From the NCBI GenBank assembly GCA_900120415.1, contig FQLW01000006.1, positions 930,001-994,000 on the forward strand: DNA of 64,000 nt, written 5' to 3'. The notes beneath the pieces were generated by a model, which was not told where the DNA came from, made no database searches, and saw only the letters and a program-made list of their open reading frames with translations. The DNA is from Urmitella timonensis (GTDB lineage: Bacteria > Actinomycetota > Actinomycetes > Actinomycetales > Actinomycetaceae). Shown in pieces: positions 54,170 to 63,444 of the stretch (its first letter is position 1; each line of letters starts with the position of its first letter). A program made the position numbers and the translations under genes.

Positions 54170-54706
54170 ATGTTTTATCTAGGCATCTGGTTTTTCCTGG
54201 GCGCTCTACCTTGGTTTTTACCGGAAAAACCCCAAAATGCCACCAGCGTAACCCCAAACGCCCCAAAACGGATTAGCACCCTCGACCCGGCAGTTATTCT
54301 AGATTTAGCAAGTGCGGGTCTAGCTGCTGGTTCTTCAATTCCACGGGTTCTTAGCGCCCTAGCTATTGCCTGTGAAGAGCCTCGCCTAACGCAGGTTTCC
54401 AAGGCGCTCCTATTTGGGGTGAGCTGGAATGATTCCTGGTCTTTACTGCTGAAAGAAAAAGCTAGTCCCGAGTGGGCAAGCTATCTATCCCAGGCGCTGG
54501 AGCCAGCCTGGAAAGATGGGGTTGCCCCTGATGCACTGCTAAAAGGAAGCGGAATCAGAGTACGTGCCAACCGTGAGCAGCGCGCTCGGCAAGCGGCTCA
54601 AAAGCTATCAGTCCACCTGGTAATTCCCTTGGGAATATGCCAATTACCGGCATTTATCCTCCTTGGGATAGTGCCGGTAATCTTGGCGGGACTGGAAAAA
54701 ATCTAG
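54170..54706 (+). CDS. tadC: Tad platform protein TadC-like (T2SSF domain)
   Basis: A 178-residue membrane protein starting 2 bp after tadB. It begins with one membrane helix, then a T2SSF-like helical domain (DLASAGLAAGSSIPRVLSALA, about residues 40-65, and ANREQRARQAAQKLSV near 135). It ends in one helix (IPLGICQLPAFILLGIVPVIL). It is short relative to common TadC (about 250). The cluster stops here: the next gene, brnQ, is convergent and 3 bp away, and no Flp pilin, TadE/F or prepilin peptidase gene follows. Confidence 0.8.
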   Translation: MFYLGIWFFLGALPWFLPEKPQNATSVTPNAPKRISTLDPAVILDLASAGLAAGSSIPRVLSALAIACEEPRLTQVSKALLFGVSWNDSWSLLLKEKASPEWASYLSQALEPAWKDGVAPDALLKGSGIRVRANREQRARQAAQKLSVHLVIPLGICQLPAFILLGIVPVILAGLEKI

Positions 54707-54709
54707 CTG

Positions 54710-56191
54710 TTAGTTACTAGATTCTTTATTGACCCCGGTAGTTGCTTGACCGTCTTGGGTTTTCGCAACTTCGTCTAGCTCGTCCTCATTCAGCGCTAAA
54801 CCGGCACTTACCAGTGACTGATTACGTTCCCTGGCCACCGCGTCATAGTCTAATTGGCTCTTCATTCGCCCTTGGGCAATATCAATCGCCAAACCGATAG
54901 CCAACATTAAGAACGAGGGAATCAACCAACCCAAACCTAGGGATGCCATCGGGATAGTGTTATCAATCCATTGAGTAACTTGTGCAGCAACCTGTGACCC
55001 CTCAAACAGACCACAGGCAGCTTTTATCCCATCGAACAGACCGAATGCTGCTGCCACCCATACCGAAAGCCGGTAAGCCCAAAACATATGCCCCGGAATG
55101 AAAATATCCAGTAAACAGGTAACTACCAGCATGATTGTTATCGGGTAGCAGAACATCATTACCGGGATTATCGCATCCAAAAGTGACTTCAAACCTAAGT
55201 TTGCAATCGCTAAAGAAACCAGCACATGTAAAATCACCCAAACCGGACGAGATACCCGGGGGAATAGTCCCTGGAAGAACTGGGTTGATGCCTCGATTAG
55301 ACCGATGGCAGTAGTTAGACAGGCCAAAATAGCAATTGCGCCCAAAACTATCCGACCGGTAGAACCGAACAGGTATTGGGCGGCAAATGCCAGACCTTCA
55401 CCGCCATCTTTAACTTCTGGATTAAGTCGTCCTACCCGCGAACCTACCATCGACAAGCCGAAGTAGATTATCCCCAGGAAGAATGCTGCAATCACTCCCG
55501 AGAACGCAGTTACCTTGAAAAGCTGCCTGCCGGGCTGGAATCCTTTATGTCGCAAAGCGCGAATAATCACCACGCCGAACACGAAAGATGCAATCGCGTC
55601 TAGAGTGCCGTAGCCATCAAATACACCTTTCAAGGTGGGGTTTGAGGCATATTTTTCAATCGGAGCTGCCTCCGAAGGAGACATGGTGGCTACCGCCGCA
55701 ATAATCATTACTGCCAACAAAACAAGCAGCGCCGGAGTGAGCAGACCGCCAATCCGGTCAAGCACGTTGCGGGGATTTAGACACAAGAAACCGGCGATTC
55801 CGAAGAAAACCAGGGTATAAACAAATAACCAAAGGTGCGAATCACCAGCAGCTGCCTGAAAAGACATGGAATAGGAGGCAGCGCCAGTACGCGGAATCGC
55901 ATATAGCATTCCGGTGGACAAGAAGATTAACCAGCAGTAAATCAATCCGGGATAGTGCGAGATGCGTTCAATAATCCCCAGCACCCCTGAAGATGAGGTT
56001 GCAGCGGCAATCATCCCTGCCATCGGCAGCAACACACCGGTAAGCATGAAACCAACAGTTGCCGGTACTTGCTCGACCCCGGATTCTACCCCGATCATTA
56101 CCGGGAAAATCAGGTTTCCAGCCCCAAAGAACATGGCGAATAACGCCAGACCGGTCACCACCACACTGCGAACACTTGTTTTGCTATTCAT
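54710..56191 (-). CDS. brnQ: Branched-chain amino acid:cation symporter, LIVCS (BrnQ) family
   Basis: A 493-residue, 12-helix importer of Leu/Ile/Val coupled to cations. The start MNSKTSVRSVVVTGLALFAMFFGAGNLIFPVMIG shows the hallmark FFGAGNLIFP. GTLDAIASFVFGVVI and the paired RVGRLNPEV loop are also typical. I choose ATG 56191 (AAGGA abuts it, GGAG 11 bp away) over an earlier in-frame ATG at 56239, whose lead is polar and non-conserved. Convergent with the tad cluster. Confidence 0.92.
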   Translation of the reverse strand: MNSKTSVRSVVVTGLALFAMFFGAGNLIFPVMIGVESGVEQVPATVGFMLTGVLLPMAGMIAAATSSSGVLGIIERISHYPGLIYCWLIFLSTGMLYAIPRTGAASYSMSFQAAAGDSHLWLFVYTLVFFGIAGFLCLNPRNVLDRIGGLLTPALLVLLAVMIIAAVATMSPSEAAPIEKYASNPTLKGVFDGYGTLDAIASFVFGVVIIRALRHKGFQPGRQLFKVTAFSGVIAAFFLGIIYFGLSMVGSRVGRLNPEVKDGGEGLAFAAQYLFGSTGRIVLGAIAILACLTTAIGLIEASTQFFQGLFPRVSRPVWVILHVLVSLAIANLGLKSLLDAIIPVMMFCYPITIMLVVTCLLDIFIPGHMFWAYRLSVWVAAAFGLFDGIKAACGLFEGSQVAAQVTQWIDNTIPMASLGLGWLIPSFLMLAIGLAIDIAQGRMKSQLDYDAVARERNQSLVSAGLALNEDELDEVAKTQDGQATTGVNKESSN

Positions 56192-56348
56192 TCCTTGTAT
56201 TCTCCACTCTAATTTGATAAACCTTTTTAGTTTTACCAAGCTCAGCTAGGATTCATAATTATCTTTCGCCATTTGATACTGCGCTAATATGTGTTAAGCA
56301 GTATTTTCGGTTTATAACTGTGCGCAGTTTTACAAATGAACAGGTGAG

Positions 56349-57050
56349 GTGAGGTGTTTGCAGATAGAAGCGCAGCTTTCTCCGCTAGATGAGTATTTTC
56401 AGCGTCTATCCGCTCTACTCGCACCCACCCCTATCTTGCGCCGAAATCAAATAGTTAAAGCCGTACGCTCCACAGTTCGCGAATTAGAGGAAAGCGCTAC
56501 CCTGCCTCGTCTCTACACCTATGAGCAGCTGGAAGCCTATTTGGGGAGCCCTGACCAGGTAGTTGCGATAGCGGAAGCTGATTTAACCGTAATTAAAGCC
56601 GGGAATGGTTTCCAGGTTATTCAAGCGGCAGATAGTATGGCTAATGGCGATTCCACCTGGGGAAAGGCTGCTGCCCGGGTTCGGATTGAGGACGCGGAGC
56701 TGCTACGCAAATACGGTGACCTGATGGGATGGGGTGAAAACACTCCTCCCGCCCCTGTAAAACCAGATTACATAGATACCAAACTGGAATCTTTAGTTAA
56801 GTCACCGCGTGCTCGCCACGGACTCTTCACCTACTTTTTACCTATAGCTTTCGGTATTTCTTCTATCGCTACCGCACTGTTCGTACCCCTCGGGTTTTTC
56901 CTGGGAATATTTGGTCTGGCAGTGACGATTTATTTGTGGCGTAAACACGTTCGCCCAGTTTGGCCACGAGTGTTTTGTACTTTAGCGGCTCTATTTGCAA
57001 TCGTTTGTACCCTGGTGGCAACTTTACGTTTGCTTGGATACGGTTCTTAA
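56349..57050 (+). CDS. HAAS/DUF1700-like membrane protein
   Basis: A 233-residue protein. Residues 1-75 (EAQLSPLDEYFQRLSALLAP...EELEESATLPRLYTYEQLEAYLGSP) look like a HAAS/DUF1700 helical domain. In other bacteria these pair with PadR regulators and membrane stress sensors. A middle linker follows, then three membrane helices (from about residue 160). GTG 56349 is used; TTG 56358 is an alternative after repeated AGGTG. No PadR gene is adjacent. Function unknown; the HAAS assignment is moderate. Confidence 0.55.
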   Translation: MRCLQIEAQLSPLDEYFQRLSALLAPTPILRRNQIVKAVRSTVRELEESATLPRLYTYEQLEAYLGSPDQVVAIAEADLTVIKAGNGFQVIQAADSMANGDSTWGKAAARVRIEDAELLRKYGDLMGWGENTPPAPVKPDYIDTKLESLVKSPRARHGLFTYFLPIAFGISSIATALFVPLGFFLGIFGLAVTIYLWRKHVRPVWPRVFCTLAALFAIVCTLVATLRLLGYGS

Positions 57051-57165
57051 GCTGGCAATTTTTAACCCGCAGTCCCTAGCAGACCCCGCAGCCCTTAACA
57101 ACTTGCCTGATGGCAGGAAGCTGTCTTCCGTGCCGTGCCTCGCCTTTGTTTTAGCTTTCGCGCCC

Positions 57166-58152
57166 CTATTTGGCTGCGACTTGCTTGCGCAGCGCCGCTA
57201 CCTCGGATAATACAATTCCGGTCGCTACCGCAGCGTTCAAAGATTCAACTTGGGAGGAAATCTCGATTCGGGTAAGCAAGTCGCAGTTCTCTTTTACCAA
57301 ACGGGAAATTCCGTCGCCCTCAGCTCCGGTTATCAGTGCTAATGGCCCGTCAGCTAGGTTAGATTCGCGTACCGAGGACGTGCCCGCGCCGTCTAGTCCC
57401 ATTACGAAACAGCCGCGCTCTTTACATTGGTTAATTGCGTTCACCAGGTTAGATACCCGCGCAATCGGTAGGCGTGCCGCAGCTCCGGCGGAGGCTTTCC
57501 AGGCGGTTACGTTCATAGTGGCACTGCGTCGCAGCGGGATTACTACCCCACTGGCACCAAAAGCTGCCGCGCTACGCACAATAGCACCCAGATTGTGAGG
57601 ATCGGTAACCCCATCTAATAGGACGATTAACGGCGGGGTAGCGTTGTTTTCGGCATTTTCAAATAAATCTTCTAAGTCGCTGTATGCAAACTCGGGAACT
57701 TCTATCGCTACCCCTTGGTGAACCGCTCCCTCGGTAGCTAAGTCCAAGTCAGAGCGGGGGACTTCCACAATTGGGGAGCCTTGGGCACTTGCCTTGGAAA
57801 GCAGGAGGGATAGTTTCTTATTCGCCGCCAGATTTCCTGCCACAAACACCCGGCTAACTGGCATATCTGATTGCAGAGCCTCTAATACCGGGTTACGTCC
57901 CGCAACCAATTGGTGACCGCGGCGCACATGGATTAGGGAACGTTTAGCGCGCGCCTTGCGTTGAGCTGCCTGTGTTTCTTCGCGGCGCTCTTTTTGGATA
58001 CGGGCGCGATAGGCGGCGTGATAAGGGCGATTTTCGGCTTTTGGGGTTGGTCCTTTCGCCCGTAAACCGCGTTTAGGTCCGCCACTTCCTTTGGGAGCAG
58101 CTTTCTTGTCGGTGCGTTTTAGTCTTCCGTGATGATCTCCGCGAACTGCCAT
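57166..58152 (-). CDS. rlmB: 23S rRNA 2'-O-methyltransferase RlmB (TrmH/SpoU family)
   Basis: RlmB methylates the ribose of G2251 in 23S rRNA using SAM. The 328-residue protein has a basic, low-complexity N-terminal extension (residues 1-70), then the substrate-binding domain (HQLVAGRNPVLEAL). The SpoU knot motifs are LDGVTDPHNLGAIVRSAAAF, LITGAEGDGISRLVKE and ESLNAAVATGIVL. It lies 10 bp after cysS, the standard actinobacterial cysS-rlmB pair. Confidence 0.93.
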   Translation of the reverse strand: MAVRGDHHGRLKRTDKKAAPKGSGGPKRGLRAKGPTPKAENRPYHAAYRARIQKERREETQAAQRKARAKRSLIHVRRGHQLVAGRNPVLEALQSDMPVSRVFVAGNLAANKKLSLLLSKASAQGSPIVEVPRSDLDLATEGAVHQGVAIEVPEFAYSDLEDLFENAENNATPPLIVLLDGVTDPHNLGAIVRSAAAFGASGVVIPLRRSATMNVTAWKASAGAAARLPIARVSNLVNAINQCKERGCFVMGLDGAGTSSVRESNLADGPLALITGAEGDGISRLVKENCDLLTRIEISSQVESLNAAVATGIVLSEVAALRKQVAAK

Positions 58153-58162
58153 ATTACAAACC

Positions 58163-59605
58163 TTAACTTAAATACCAGGTGGAGCCAGCAGCTCCGTCCT
58201 CTATTACTATTCCGGCCGCGCTTAAGCAATCACGAATCCCGTCCGCGCGCGCCCAATCCTTTTCTTTACGTGCCTGAAGTCGCTGTTCTAGCTGTTCAGC
58301 TACGAGCTTTTCCAAAGCAGCAGTGGCAGAATCACTACCCCTGTCTGTTTCCCGCCACTGCTCCGAGAGAGGATCGAGCCCCAATATCTCTAGCATGGCG
58401 CGAATCTGGATAGCTACCTTTGCGCCCTCGCCAGTTTTCCCGCTATCAAATGCGGTATTAGCTTGTTTGATTTTCTCGTGTATCACCGCTTGAGCAGCCG
58501 CGATATTTAAATCATCGTCCATAGCTTCGCAAAAAGCCTCCGGGAGGGGGGTTGCTGCTAACTCTGGGGCACTGGCTCCAGCAACCTCGGGCGCTGCCTG
58601 GGTAAAACGCGCCAGGGAAGAAGCAAACTTATTCCAAGTTTCCCCCGCCTGTTCCAAGGTTTCCGGGGAATATTCCACGGTGGAACGGTAGTGGGTAGTC
58701 CCTAAGGCTAACCGCAACACCGCTGCCGGCGTGGTTTTTAAGATTTCTGAAACCACCAGGGAGTTTCCCAGCGATTTCGACATTTTTTCGCCCTTAATGG
58801 TTACCCAGGCGTTATGCATCCAGTATTTTGCGAATGGCCAACCGGCACCGTGAGATTGCGCCTGTTCATTTTCGTGATGGGGGAAACGCAGGTCAATGCC
58901 GCCCCCGTGAATATCGAAGGCTTCGCCCAGATAGCGCCGTGACATTGCCGAGCACTCTAAATGCCAGCCGGGACGACCTTTGCCCCAGGGGGAATCCCAT
59001 TTGGCAGTATCCGGCTCGCCAGGTTTTGCGGCTTTCCAGAGGGCGAAGTCCCGCGGATCGCGTTTGCCCGCCTCGGTTTGGTTATCAATTTGGCTCTCGT
59101 CCTCGGTGGTGCGCATATCGGAGAGCTTTTGCCGGGTCAGCGAGCCGTAGTCTTTGAGGGATTTAACATCAAAATAGACGTTTCCATTCCCATCACTATA
59201 GGCGTGACCGGCATCTATGAGACGCTGGGTGAGGGCGATTTGTTCGGGAATCTGCCCGGTGGCGCGCGGTTCATAGGTGGGAGGAAGCACCCCGAGGGCG
59301 CGATAGGCGGCCGCGAATTCTTGCTCGAAGCGGTAGGCCCATGCCCACCAGGGCCAGCCAGCCTCGGCGGATTTATTCAAGATTTTGTCGTCAATATCGG
59401 TAACGTTACGCACATAGGTAACCTGATAACCGCTGCGGCGCAGCCACCGAATGAGCACGTCAAACGCAATTGCCGAACGCACGTGTCCTATATGGGGAGA
59501 GCCTTGCACAGTTGCGCCACATAAATAAATGCCCACGTGTCCGGCTTTTACCGGTTCAAAGTCCACGATGCGGTGACGGGCAGAATCATATATCCGAAGG
59601 CTCAT
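58163..59605 (-). CDS. cysS: Cysteinyl-tRNA synthetase
   Basis: CysRS charges tRNA-Cys. The 480-residue class I enzyme has HIGH ([12 protein letters not shown]), the conserved ECSAMS zinc-region Cys, and KMSKSLGN near residue 270. Mycothiol-pathway MshC is a paralogue; length and the rlmB partner favour CysS. Start ATG 59605 is 218 bp from the divergent purA gene. In many actinobacteria ispD-ispF precede cysS; here they are elsewhere (4.6 kb) or absent from the window. Confidence 0.95.
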   Translation of the reverse strand: MSLRIYDSARHRIVDFEPVKAGHVGIYLCGATVQGSPHIGHVRSAIAFDVLIRWLRRSGYQVTYVRNVTDIDDKILNKSAEAGWPWWAWAYRFEQEFAAAYRALGVLPPTYEPRATGQIPEQIALTQRLIDAGHAYSDGNGNVYFDVKSLKDYGSLTRQKLSDMRTTEDESQIDNQTEAGKRDPRDFALWKAAKPGEPDTAKWDSPWGKGRPGWHLECSAMSRRYLGEAFDIHGGGIDLRFPHHENEQAQSHGAGWPFAKYWMHNAWVTIKGEKMSKSLGNSLVVSEILKTTPAAVLRLALGTTHYRSTVEYSPETLEQAGETWNKFASSLARFTQAAPEVAGASAPELAATPLPEAFCEAMDDDLNIAAAQAVIHEKIKQANTAFDSGKTGEGAKVAIQIRAMLEILGLDPLSEQWRETDRGSDSATAALEKLVAEQLEQRLQARKEKDWARADGIRDCLSAAGIVIEDGAAGSTWYLS

Positions 59606-59822
59606 AGCCCCATGCTATCGGCAAGCAGCCTTAGGGTAGAACTTTCTCTGCCCGGTTTCCCAGAACGCTTCCTCGCCTTTTCCGCTCTCTCAGGTTTCAT
59701 CTACCGCACCATGGCTACCAACTCGAGGGCAAGATAGATAAACTCGGATAGTAAGTGTGCAAGGCTGCCGGGTAAATCTAGCCAGCAGCCCTGCAAAAAT
59801 CCTTATTCGAGAGGAATAGTTC

Positions 59823-61109
59823 ATGCCCGCACTGATTGTTGTCGGAGCCCAATGGGGAGACGAAGGAAAGGGTAAAGTCACCGACCTGGTCGGTCAGAGC
59901 GTGGATTGGGTGGTGAAATTTAACGGCGGCAATAACGCTGGTCACACCATTGTAGTAGGGGATCAAAAATTTGGTTTACATCTTATCCCCGCCGGTATTC
60001 TTTCCCCTACCGTGACCCCGGTTATCGGTAATGGGGTGGTTGTTGATTTAGAGGTAATGTTTGCGGAAATCAAAATGCTCGAAGATGCTGGGGTGGATTG
60101 TTCTCGGCTGCGCATCTCCGCTAATGCTCATATTATTCCGCCTTACAACAAGGTCATGGATGGACTGGCAGAACGGTCTTTGGGCGAACGCAAGATTGGT
60201 ACTACCGGTCGGGGGATTGGTCCTACCTATGCGGATAAGATGAACCGGATAGGGCTGCGGATTCAGGATTTATTTGATGAATCGATTTTGCGACAGAAAG
60301 TTCGCTCCGCTTTGTCGGGTAAAAACTTTGTGATTGAAAAACAGTTCTCAGAGAACCCCATTGACCCGGAAGCTATTTCCGACCAGCTGCTTTCTTATGT
60401 CGAGAGAGTGCGTCCTATGGTTTTTGATTGCACTAAAGAGCTAAACCTGGCGTTAAATCGCGGGGAAACCGTGCTTTTAGAGGGCGGGCAGGCCACGATG
60501 CTAGATATTGATCACGGGACTTACCCCTTTGTTACTTCTTCTTCTTGCACCGCCGGTGGTGCGTGTTCAGGAGCGGGGATTGGGCCGACCCGCATTGACC
60601 GGGTGATTGGAATCGCAAAGGCTTACACCACTCGGGTTGGGGAAGGCCCCTTCCCGACAGAACTTTTTGGTCAAGAGGGCGAGGACTTGCGTCAGGCGGG
60701 TGGGGAGTTCGGGGTAACTACCGGCAGACCACGTCGCACCGGCTGGTTTGATTCGGTGGTTGCTCGCTACGCCGCTAGGGTTAATGGGCTTACTGATTTG
60801 GTAATCACCAAGTTAGATGTACTTTCGCGCTATGAGCAGATTCCAGTATGTGTAGCCTACGATGTCGATGGTCAGCGCTTTGATGATTTGCCTGCTGATC
60901 AGACTTCTTTCCATCACGCCCAGCCGATTTATGAAATGCTGCCTGGCTGGAAAGAAGATATTACCTGTTGCCAGACTTTTGCGGATTTGCCCGCTAAGGC
61001 TCGCGACTACATCTTGCGTTTAGAGGAACTGTCTGAGTGCCGCATCAGTGTAATCGGGGTAGGCGCTGACCGCTCCGCAACTATTGTACGGCATGAATTG
61101 CTGGATTAG
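59823..61109 (+). CDS. purA: Adenylosuccinate synthetase
   Basis: PurA makes adenylosuccinate from IMP, Asp and GTP in AMP biosynthesis. The 428-residue protein has [17 protein letters not shown] at residues 8-24 (P-loop and catalytic Asp), [23 protein letters not shown] and the GTP-specific [19 protein letters not shown] precedes the ATG. Length is standard. The divergent neighbour is cysS. Confidence 0.96.
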   Translation: MPALIVVGAQWGDEGKGKVTDLVGQSVDWVVKFNGGNNAGHTIVVGDQKFGLHLIPAGILSPTVTPVIGNGVVVDLEVMFAEIKMLEDAGVDCSRLRISANAHIIPPYNKVMDGLAERSLGERKIGTTGRGIGPTYADKMNRIGLRIQDLFDESILRQKVRSALSGKNFVIEKQFSENPIDPEAISDQLLSYVERVRPMVFDCTKELNLALNRGETVLLEGGQATMLDIDHGTYPFVTSSSCTAGGACSGAGIGPTRIDRVIGIAKAYTTRVGEGPFPTELFGQEGEDLRQAGGEFGVTTGRPRRTGWFDSVVARYAARVNGLTDLVITKLDVLSRYEQIPVCVAYDVDGQRFDDLPADQTSFHHAQPIYEMLPGWKEDITCCQTFADLPAKARDYILRLEELSECRISVIGVGADRSATIVRHELLD

Positions 61110-61253
61110 TTCGATTAACTCTAGACAGTAATCTGCTTATCTGATAGCGCACAAAGCGACTTTTTCCAGGTTACGCGGCGCGGTTAGCACCGATAATAGT
61201 CCGCGTATTCTATTGTGGGGTTGTATAGACTGCACATTTTCGTTGGAGGTCAG

Positions 61254-62423
61254 ATGAGTAATAACGAGCCGGAGAACGACTTAACTACCCGCACCTGGTT
61301 CGTAGGTGAAGATTCTGAAGAGGAACAAGCTCCCGAAGATACCTTGATTCCTGGTGAACATGCTTCTCCTGCTGCGCCTGGAAATGATTCCTTAATCGCT
61401 GGTGATGGTTTCAATCCTGCGCCTTCGCCCTCTAGCGAGGAAGATGAATCCCTGGGGAAGCTAGATCACGTGGATAACGTAATTTCCGGTGCAGACGATA
61501 GTGAGGACGACTTCCCCAAGCAGGAAGAAAGCCCTCTTCCGCAAGCAGAGGTCGAACCGGAGATTTCAGATAATTCCGGTGGCGATATTGATGCGCCGGC
61601 TCCGCAGCGTAAATCACTTACTGAACGCACCCCCAAGGTAGAGGAAGCTTCTTCCTTCAGCGAACCGGTAACTGCGAAAGAGGTGGAAAGCACTGCTGAA
61701 CGCCGTTATTCGCTGCTTAATGGACAGGATAATGCCCCTGCTCCTGCAAAAGATGATTCCCCGAATTGGGATTCAGTCGAGGAAACTGAACCTGAAGAGG
61801 TCTTAACCACTGCGCAGCGGGAAAAGAGTTTTGAGGACACGATTTTCGAGGGCGCAACTGTTAAACCTACGGTACCGTCGCGGGCAGCGGCTCATGTTTG
61901 GTCATTACTGCTTTTTATACTGCTTGTTCCAGTTACCTGGTATTTGGTTTTGGATGTAGCAACCCGGCTACGTACGCGCGGGGGCGAAATGTTACTGCCC
62001 ACTTCTGCTCTTGATGCTGGTCAATGGCTAGAGGTAGCGTTCGCTCTGATAGCGGTGTTTATTTTGCTGTTAATAGCAAGATTCTCTTCTTTAGGAGCTT
62101 TTATTACCGGTTTGCTACTCACCGTGGGAGGAGCTTTCTTCCTGGTTGTGCCCGCTAAAACCGCTGCGGCACTGGATCCGTTCTTGACCGCTTTGGATAA
62201 TGCTGGTCAGCAAGGTCATTTCTATCAGGCTCTGCCTAGTAATATTGCACATCATTTGGCATGGTCGGGTGGCTCTGGAATGTTGTTATTTGCCGGTCTA
62301 GCTCTGTTGGGAATAGGTTTCCTTTCCCATAGTGCTCGTCGTGCGGGACGTAAAGATTACCTAATCGAACGCAAAGTTAAAGCGGCAGACGATAGCCAAG
62401 ATAACAAGATGACTGCCAGCTAG
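61254..62423 (+). CDS. Acidic N-terminal, four-helix membrane protein, unknown
   Basis: A 389-residue protein read from ATG 61254, preceded by GGAGG (4 bp gap). An earlier ATG at 61215 would add a lead lacking an RBS. Residues 1-195 are strongly acidic and disordered (Glu/Asp/Pro/Ser). Four membrane helices follow from about residue 205 to 375 (VWSLLLFILLVPVTWYLVL, WLEVAFALIAVFILLLIA, LGAFITGLLLTVGGAFFLVV, and a last near GMLLFAGLALLGIGFL). A charged C-tail closes it. No family recognised. It ends before a strong terminator. Confidence 0.75.
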   Translation: MSNNEPENDLTTRTWFVGEDSEEEQAPEDTLIPGEHASPAAPGNDSLIAGDGFNPAPSPSSEEDESLGKLDHVDNVISGADDSEDDFPKQEESPLPQAEVEPEISDNSGGDIDAPAPQRKSLTERTPKVEEASSFSEPVTAKEVESTAERRYSLLNGQDNAPAPAKDDSPNWDSVEETEPEEVLTTAQREKSFEDTIFEGATVKPTVPSRAAAHVWSLLLFILLVPVTWYLVLDVATRLRTRGGEMLLPTSALDAGQWLEVAFALIAVFILLLIARFSSLGAFITGLLLTVGGAFFLVVPAKTAAALDPFLTALDNAGQQGHFYQALPSNIAHHLAWSGGSGMLLFAGLALLGIGFLSHSARRAGRKDYLIERKVKAADDSQDNKMTAS

Positions 62424-62442
62424 TTTGCCTAGATGCTAATAG

Positions 62443-62485
62443 TTTGAGGGGGGTGGCAACCAGATGGTTGCCACCCCCCCTCAAA
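62443..62485 (+). terminator. Strong GC-rich terminator after the acidic membrane protein
   Basis: A near-perfect stem (TTTGAGGGGGGTGGCAACC with its complement, one bulged C) around a 4-nt loop, followed by AGTTTTA. It lies 19 bp past the stop. Confidence 0.8.
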
Positions 62486-62511
62486 AGTTTTAGTCACCTG
62501 ATTGTGGGGCT

Positions 62512-62548
62512 CTAGGGTTAATGCTCTGTTTTAGAGCATTAACCCTAG
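62512..62548 (-). terminator. Terminator hairpin of crp
   Basis: A 16-bp stem CTAGGGTTAATGCTCT with its exact complement and a 5-nt loop sits 2 bp past the crp stop on the minus strand. There is no long T-run, but the stem is long and perfect. Confidence 0.65.
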
Positions 62549-62550
62549 AT

Positions 62551-63237
62551 TTAGCGAGCGCGCCTGGCTAGGCGATCAACGTCAATCAAGGTAACCGCGC
62601 GTCCCTCCAGGCGTATCCAACCACGGGAAACAAACTCTGCCAAGGATTTATTCACGGTTTCACGCGATGCCCCTACTAGCTGCGCCAGCTCTTCTTGAGT
62701 CAAATCGTGGGGAACGTGAATACCGTCCTCGGTACGGATTCCGAAACGGTCAGCCAAATCCAGTAGTGCTTTCGCAACCCTGCCGGGTACATCTGAGAAC
62801 ACCAGGTCGGCTAGCGCCTCGTTGGTGCGGCGCAAGCGCTTTGCCAGCGCTTTGAGCATATGTTTCGCCAATGAAGGATTATCGTCCAGGAAGTCCATTA
62901 AATCCGCATGGTTTAGGAAAACTAGACGCGCTGGAGATACCGCTGTGGCGGTAGTGGAACGCTGTCCGGGATCAAAAAGGGTGAGCTCGCCCAGAATTTC
63001 ACCAGGTCCTAAAACCGCTAGTAGGTTTTCGCGACCGTCAGGGGACTGATGGGATAGTTTTACTTTCCCTTCGGCCACAATGTATAAACGGTCGCCATCG
63101 TCGCCCTCTTCAAACAGGTTTTCTCCACGCCGTAACGTGGTTTGCCCCATCATAGAGAATAGGCGCATTTGCGCGTCCTGATTTAGTCCCTCGAACAGGG
63201 GAACTCTGGCTAGAAAGGACGAATCCAAGCTAATCAC
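62551..63237 (-). CDS. Crp/Fnr family transcriptional regulator (GlxR-like)
   Basis: A 228-residue Crp family regulator. It has a cyclic-nucleotide-binding beta-roll (residues 10-120) with GEILGELTLFDPGQRSTTATA, containing the Arg-Ser/Thr phosphate-binding feature. A dimer helix and a winged HTH follow (LTQEELAQLVGASRETVNKSLAEFVSRGWI). Cyclic AMP binding is likely from the GEL and RS residues. GlxR in corynebacteria controls carbon metabolism. A Crp-like half site near pckG (49883) and a weak one near its own start (63300-63315) hint at targets. Confidence 0.92.
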   Translation of the reverse strand: MISLDSSFLARVPLFEGLNQDAQMRLFSMMGQTTLRRGENLFEEGDDGDRLYIVAEGKVKLSHQSPDGRENLLAVLGPGEILGELTLFDPGQRSTTATAVSPARLVFLNHADLMDFLDDNPSLAKHMLKALAKRLRRTNEALADLVFSDVPGRVAKALLDLADRFGIRTEDGIHVPHDLTQEELAQLVGASRETVNKSLAEFVSRGWIRLEGRAVTLIDVDRLARRAR

Positions 63238-63444
63238 TCCTTACAGAAAATATCGATAGCTAACGAAAAGTACATACCGCTTTAACACTACTCGCTTGTT
63301 GTGACATATGCCACCTGAGGGGCGGCGTGTTTTCGACATTCTGGGCTATTCGGAAATTTCTCGCAGCTACCTGGGACTTCAATCCCCCTATCTGGGAATG
63401 GATTGAAGAGGGAATGCCTAATAATTAAGACAAAGTGGCGTTAG

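Noticed and set aside
63300-63315. TGTGACATATGCCACC as a Crp autoregulatory site
   Set aside because: The second half-site matches only 3 of 5 bases; it is mentioned with the crp entry but not called.
63377-63408. CTTCAATCC...GGATTGAAG hairpin as the hemQ terminator
   Set aside because: There is no T-run on the minus strand after it, and the loop is long with imperfect inner pairing. Possible but unsupported.
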